From positions 1 through 16,198 of the forward strand of contig CAYQDW010000056.1 in the NCBI GenBank assembly GCA_964416385.1: a DNA stretch of 16,198 nt, in the 5' to 3' direction. The notes under the pieces are model-generated. The model saw only the letters and a list, made by a program, of their open reading frames with translations, made no database searches and was not told the DNA's origin. A program made the translations under genes and the position numbers. Shown here in pieces: positions 14,189-16,198 of this stretch (within the stretch, counting starts at the first letter, position 1; every line of letters begins with the position of its first letter). This DNA comes from JAUHWL01 sp964416385 (GTDB taxonomy: Bacteria; Bacteroidota; Bacteroidia; Flavobacteriales; Schleiferiaceae).

Positions 14189-14222
14189 AAATCCCGCTAT
14201 GCAAAGGGGCATAGCGGGATTT
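14189..14222 (-). terminator. Rho-independent terminator after the E2 gene
   Basis: AAATCCCGCTATGC (14189-14202) and GCATAGCGGGATTT (14209-14222) form a perfect 14-bp stem with a 6-nt loop. On the minus strand it is followed by the T-rich CTATTTTTG. It lies 20 bp past the E2 stop and ends 14 bp before the exonuclease start. The T-rich flank on the other side would make it work in both directions. Confidence 0.85.
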
Positions 14223-14242
14223 TATTTTCAAAAAAATTATGC

Positions 14243-15601
14243 TTAGATCTCGCGGTTCATATCCCACGCTTCAAGATAATCTGCTACACGCCTAACAAAC
14301 ATGCCGCCTAGAGCACCGTCTACTATGCGGTGATCATAACTATGGCTTAAAAACATTTTATGGCGTATGGCAATTACATCACCATCTGGAGTTTCTAAAA
14401 CTGCAGGTTTTTTAAGAATAGCACCTGTGGCCATAATCGCTACTTGAGGTAGCGGAATAATTGGCGTACCTAATACATTGCCAAAAGTGCCCACATTGGT
14501 GATGGTGTATGTGCCACCTGAAATTTCATCGGGTTTGAGTTTATTCTCGCGCGCTCTTCTGGCTAAGTCGTTTACGCTTTTGGTTATGCCGATTAAATTT
14601 AATTGATCTGCATTTTTTATCACGGGTACAATTAAATTACCACTTGGCAAGGCCGCTGCCATACCAATGTTAATGGCTTTACGCTTTATTATTGATGCGC
14701 CATCGAGCGAAACATTAATGGCTGGAAAATCTTTGATTGCTTTAACAATAGCTTCAATAAAAATAGGTGTAAAGGTTATTTTCTCGCCTTCACGCTTTTC
14801 AAATGACCCCTTTACCTTATCGCGCCAGCGCACAATGTTAGTAACATCTGCCTCCACAAAGCTTGTAACATGTGGTGCAGTATGTTTACTAATGACCATG
14901 TTTTCTGCAATGATTTTACGCATGCGGTCCATTTCAACAATTTCATCACCTGGATAAACAGGCACAGGTGCTGAAGATGTGCTGGTTTTAATGGCTGGTG
15001 CGGCAGCTTTTGGCGCTTGGGTAGGCGCAACCGGTGTAGCCGCAGGTGCTGTACTTGCTGGCGCGGTGCCGCGATTTTCTACGTAATTTAAAATGTCTTG
15101 CTTGGTAACGCGCCCTTCATTACCGCTACCAGTAAGCTGATCTAATTCTTTTTGGCTTATGCCCTCGGCTTCAGCAATGCTACGTACCAATGGCGAATAA
15201 AATCGGCCGTTGCTTGCACGTGAAATTTTTTCTCCATTACTATGATTCGTTACAGTTTCAACGGCTGCGTTAACTGTATTAGCTACCGCATCAACCGCAG
15301 CAGCTGCAGGTGCAGGTGCGTCTTCTGCTTTTGCGTTTGGCGCAGCAGCTTCAGAACCACCTCCCGTAGAAATAATGGCAATAGCTTGCCCAACCTGTAC
15401 CACATCATTTTCATTAAAAAGCTTTTTCAACAGTACACCTTCTACCGGACTAGGAACCTCAGAATCCACTTTATCCGTTGCAATTTCTAGTACAGATTCA
15501 TCGCTTTCTATGGTGTCGCCTTCATTTTTAAGCCAATTTGTAATCGTAGCTTCGGCAACACTTTCGCCCATTTTGGGCATTATTAATTCATACTGAGCCA
15601 T
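14243..15601 (-). CDS. Dihydrolipoamide acyltransferase (E2) of a 2-oxoacid dehydrogenase complex
   Basis: This 452-residue E2 transfers an acyl group from its lipoyl arm to CoA in a 2-oxoacid dehydrogenase complex. Domain order: lipoyl domain (1-78) with the lipoylated lysine K44 in ATDKVDSE; an Ala/Pro-rich linker (about 83-115); the peripheral-subunit-binding domain (about 133-177: YSPLVRSIAEAEGIS, GSGNEGRVTKQDIL); a second Ala/Pro/Thr linker (about 179-215); and the catalytic domain (about 222-452) with the active-site motif SYDHRIVDG (H424, D428). The MPKMGESVAEATI lipoyl sequence is of the branched-chain or oxoglutarate E2 type rather than classic pyruvate E2, so branched-chain oxoacid is the likelier substrate, but this is open. 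The E1 and E3 genes are not nearby. The ATG at 15601 starts on the lipoyl domain; an upstream ATG at 15652 would add 17 unconserved residues. Confidence 0.94.
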   Translation of the reverse strand: MAQYELIMPKMGESVAEATITNWLKNEGDTIESDESVLEIATDKVDSEVPSPVEGVLLKKLFNENDVVQVGQAIAIISTGGGSEAAAPNAKAEDAPAPAAAAVDAVANTVNAAVETVTNHSNGEKISRASNGRFYSPLVRSIAEAEGISQKELDQLTGSGNEGRVTKQDILNYVENRGTAPASTAPAATPVAPTQAPKAAAPAIKTSTSSAPVPVYPGDEIVEMDRMRKIIAENMVISKHTAPHVTSFVEADVTNIVRWRDKVKGSFEKREGEKITFTPIFIEAIVKAIKDFPAINVSLDGASIIKRKAINIGMAAALPSGNLIVPVIKNADQLNLIGITKSVNDLARRARENKLKPDEISGGTYTITNVGTFGNVLGTPIIPLPQVAIMATGAILKKPAVLETPDGDVIAIRHKMFLSHSYDHRIVDGALGGMFVRRVADYLEAWDMNREI

Positions 15602-15716
15602 ATGTTCAGAACTGTGTTTTTGGGGATGCGAATTTAGGTAATCTAAATCCAATTGTCTGCACCAAATAATTAGGTTTATGTGGGCTCCATCTAACCTGAT
15701 TACCCGCCATTAAATG

Positions 15717-15724
15717 TACTTTTG
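15717..15724 (+). promoter_or_regulatory. Candidate -7 box of yqgF
   Basis: TACTTTTG matches TAnnTTTG at every fixed position and ends 4 nt before the yqgF ATG at 15729. This is the same spacing as at queE. The -33 position holds only CCTG. Confidence 0.45.
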
Positions 15725-15728
15725 AAGC

Positions 15729-16198
<470 letters not shown>

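Noticed and set aside
14175..14267. Longer start of the exonuclease gene at 14267
   Set aside because: The extra 31 codons run through the E2 stop and the E2 terminator hairpin and show no family similarity; the ATG at 14174 precedes the conserved domain.
15602..15652. Longer start of the E2 gene at 15652
   Set aside because: The 17 added residues are not part of the lipoyl domain, and MAQYELIMPKMGES is the usual beginning for this family.

Overview
The window looks like a chromosomal segment of a Bacteroidota bacterium, most likely near the Flavobacteriales. The evidence is a secreted protein with a type IX secretion (T9SS) C-terminal sorting domain, recurrent TAnnTTTG promoter boxes with no clear Shine-Dalgarno sequences, and a DUF2279 protein of a form common in that phylum. 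It comes from a draft scaffold, because two runs of exactly 100 N (1454-1553 and 4127-4226) interrupt genes.

Layout, left to right. At 105-1791 (+), queE and a Sua5/TsaC threonylcarbamoyl-AMP synthase overlap; both serve tRNA anticodon-loop modification. At 2022-3131 (-) lies a tight three-gene cassette: a ribbon-helix-helix-type antitoxin, a PIN-domain toxin and a small two-helix membrane protein. A repeat-rich operator region (3132-3220) precedes it. At 3282-4621 a DUF2279 protein (+) and a DUF2214 membrane protein (-) converge into the second gap, so both lack their C-termini. The DUF2214 gene overlaps a TfoX N-terminal-domain gene upstream of it. At 5073-7682 (-) is a complete clpB disaggregase with its own promoter and terminator.

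At 7853-12685 (-) is a 1610-residue T9SS-exported protein built from five jelly-roll-like modules at a strikingly regular pitch of about 315-340 residues. Upstream on the same strand are a fumarylacetoacetate-hydrolase-family gene (12788-13399), a DnaQ-like exonuclease (13404-14174) and a lipoyl-dependent E2 acyltransferase (14243-15601). Divergent from the E2 is yqgF/ruvX (15729-16148, +), whose stop codon merges into a 7-bp tandem repeat that runs off the window.

Most genes are conserved housekeeping functions: tRNA modification, protein disaggregation, 2-oxoacid oxidation, nucleic-acid processing. The accessory parts are the toxin-antitoxin cassette with its third gene, the modular secreted protein and the intergenic repeats. 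The most useful observations are: the first N gap can be closed in silico by a 7-bp overlap that restores one Sua5 frame; the operator array of the TA cassette; the five-fold repeat of the secreted protein; and promoter boxes placed 4-5 nt from start codons or overlapping the tail of the upstream hairpin. I did not find a clear novel defence or mobile system.
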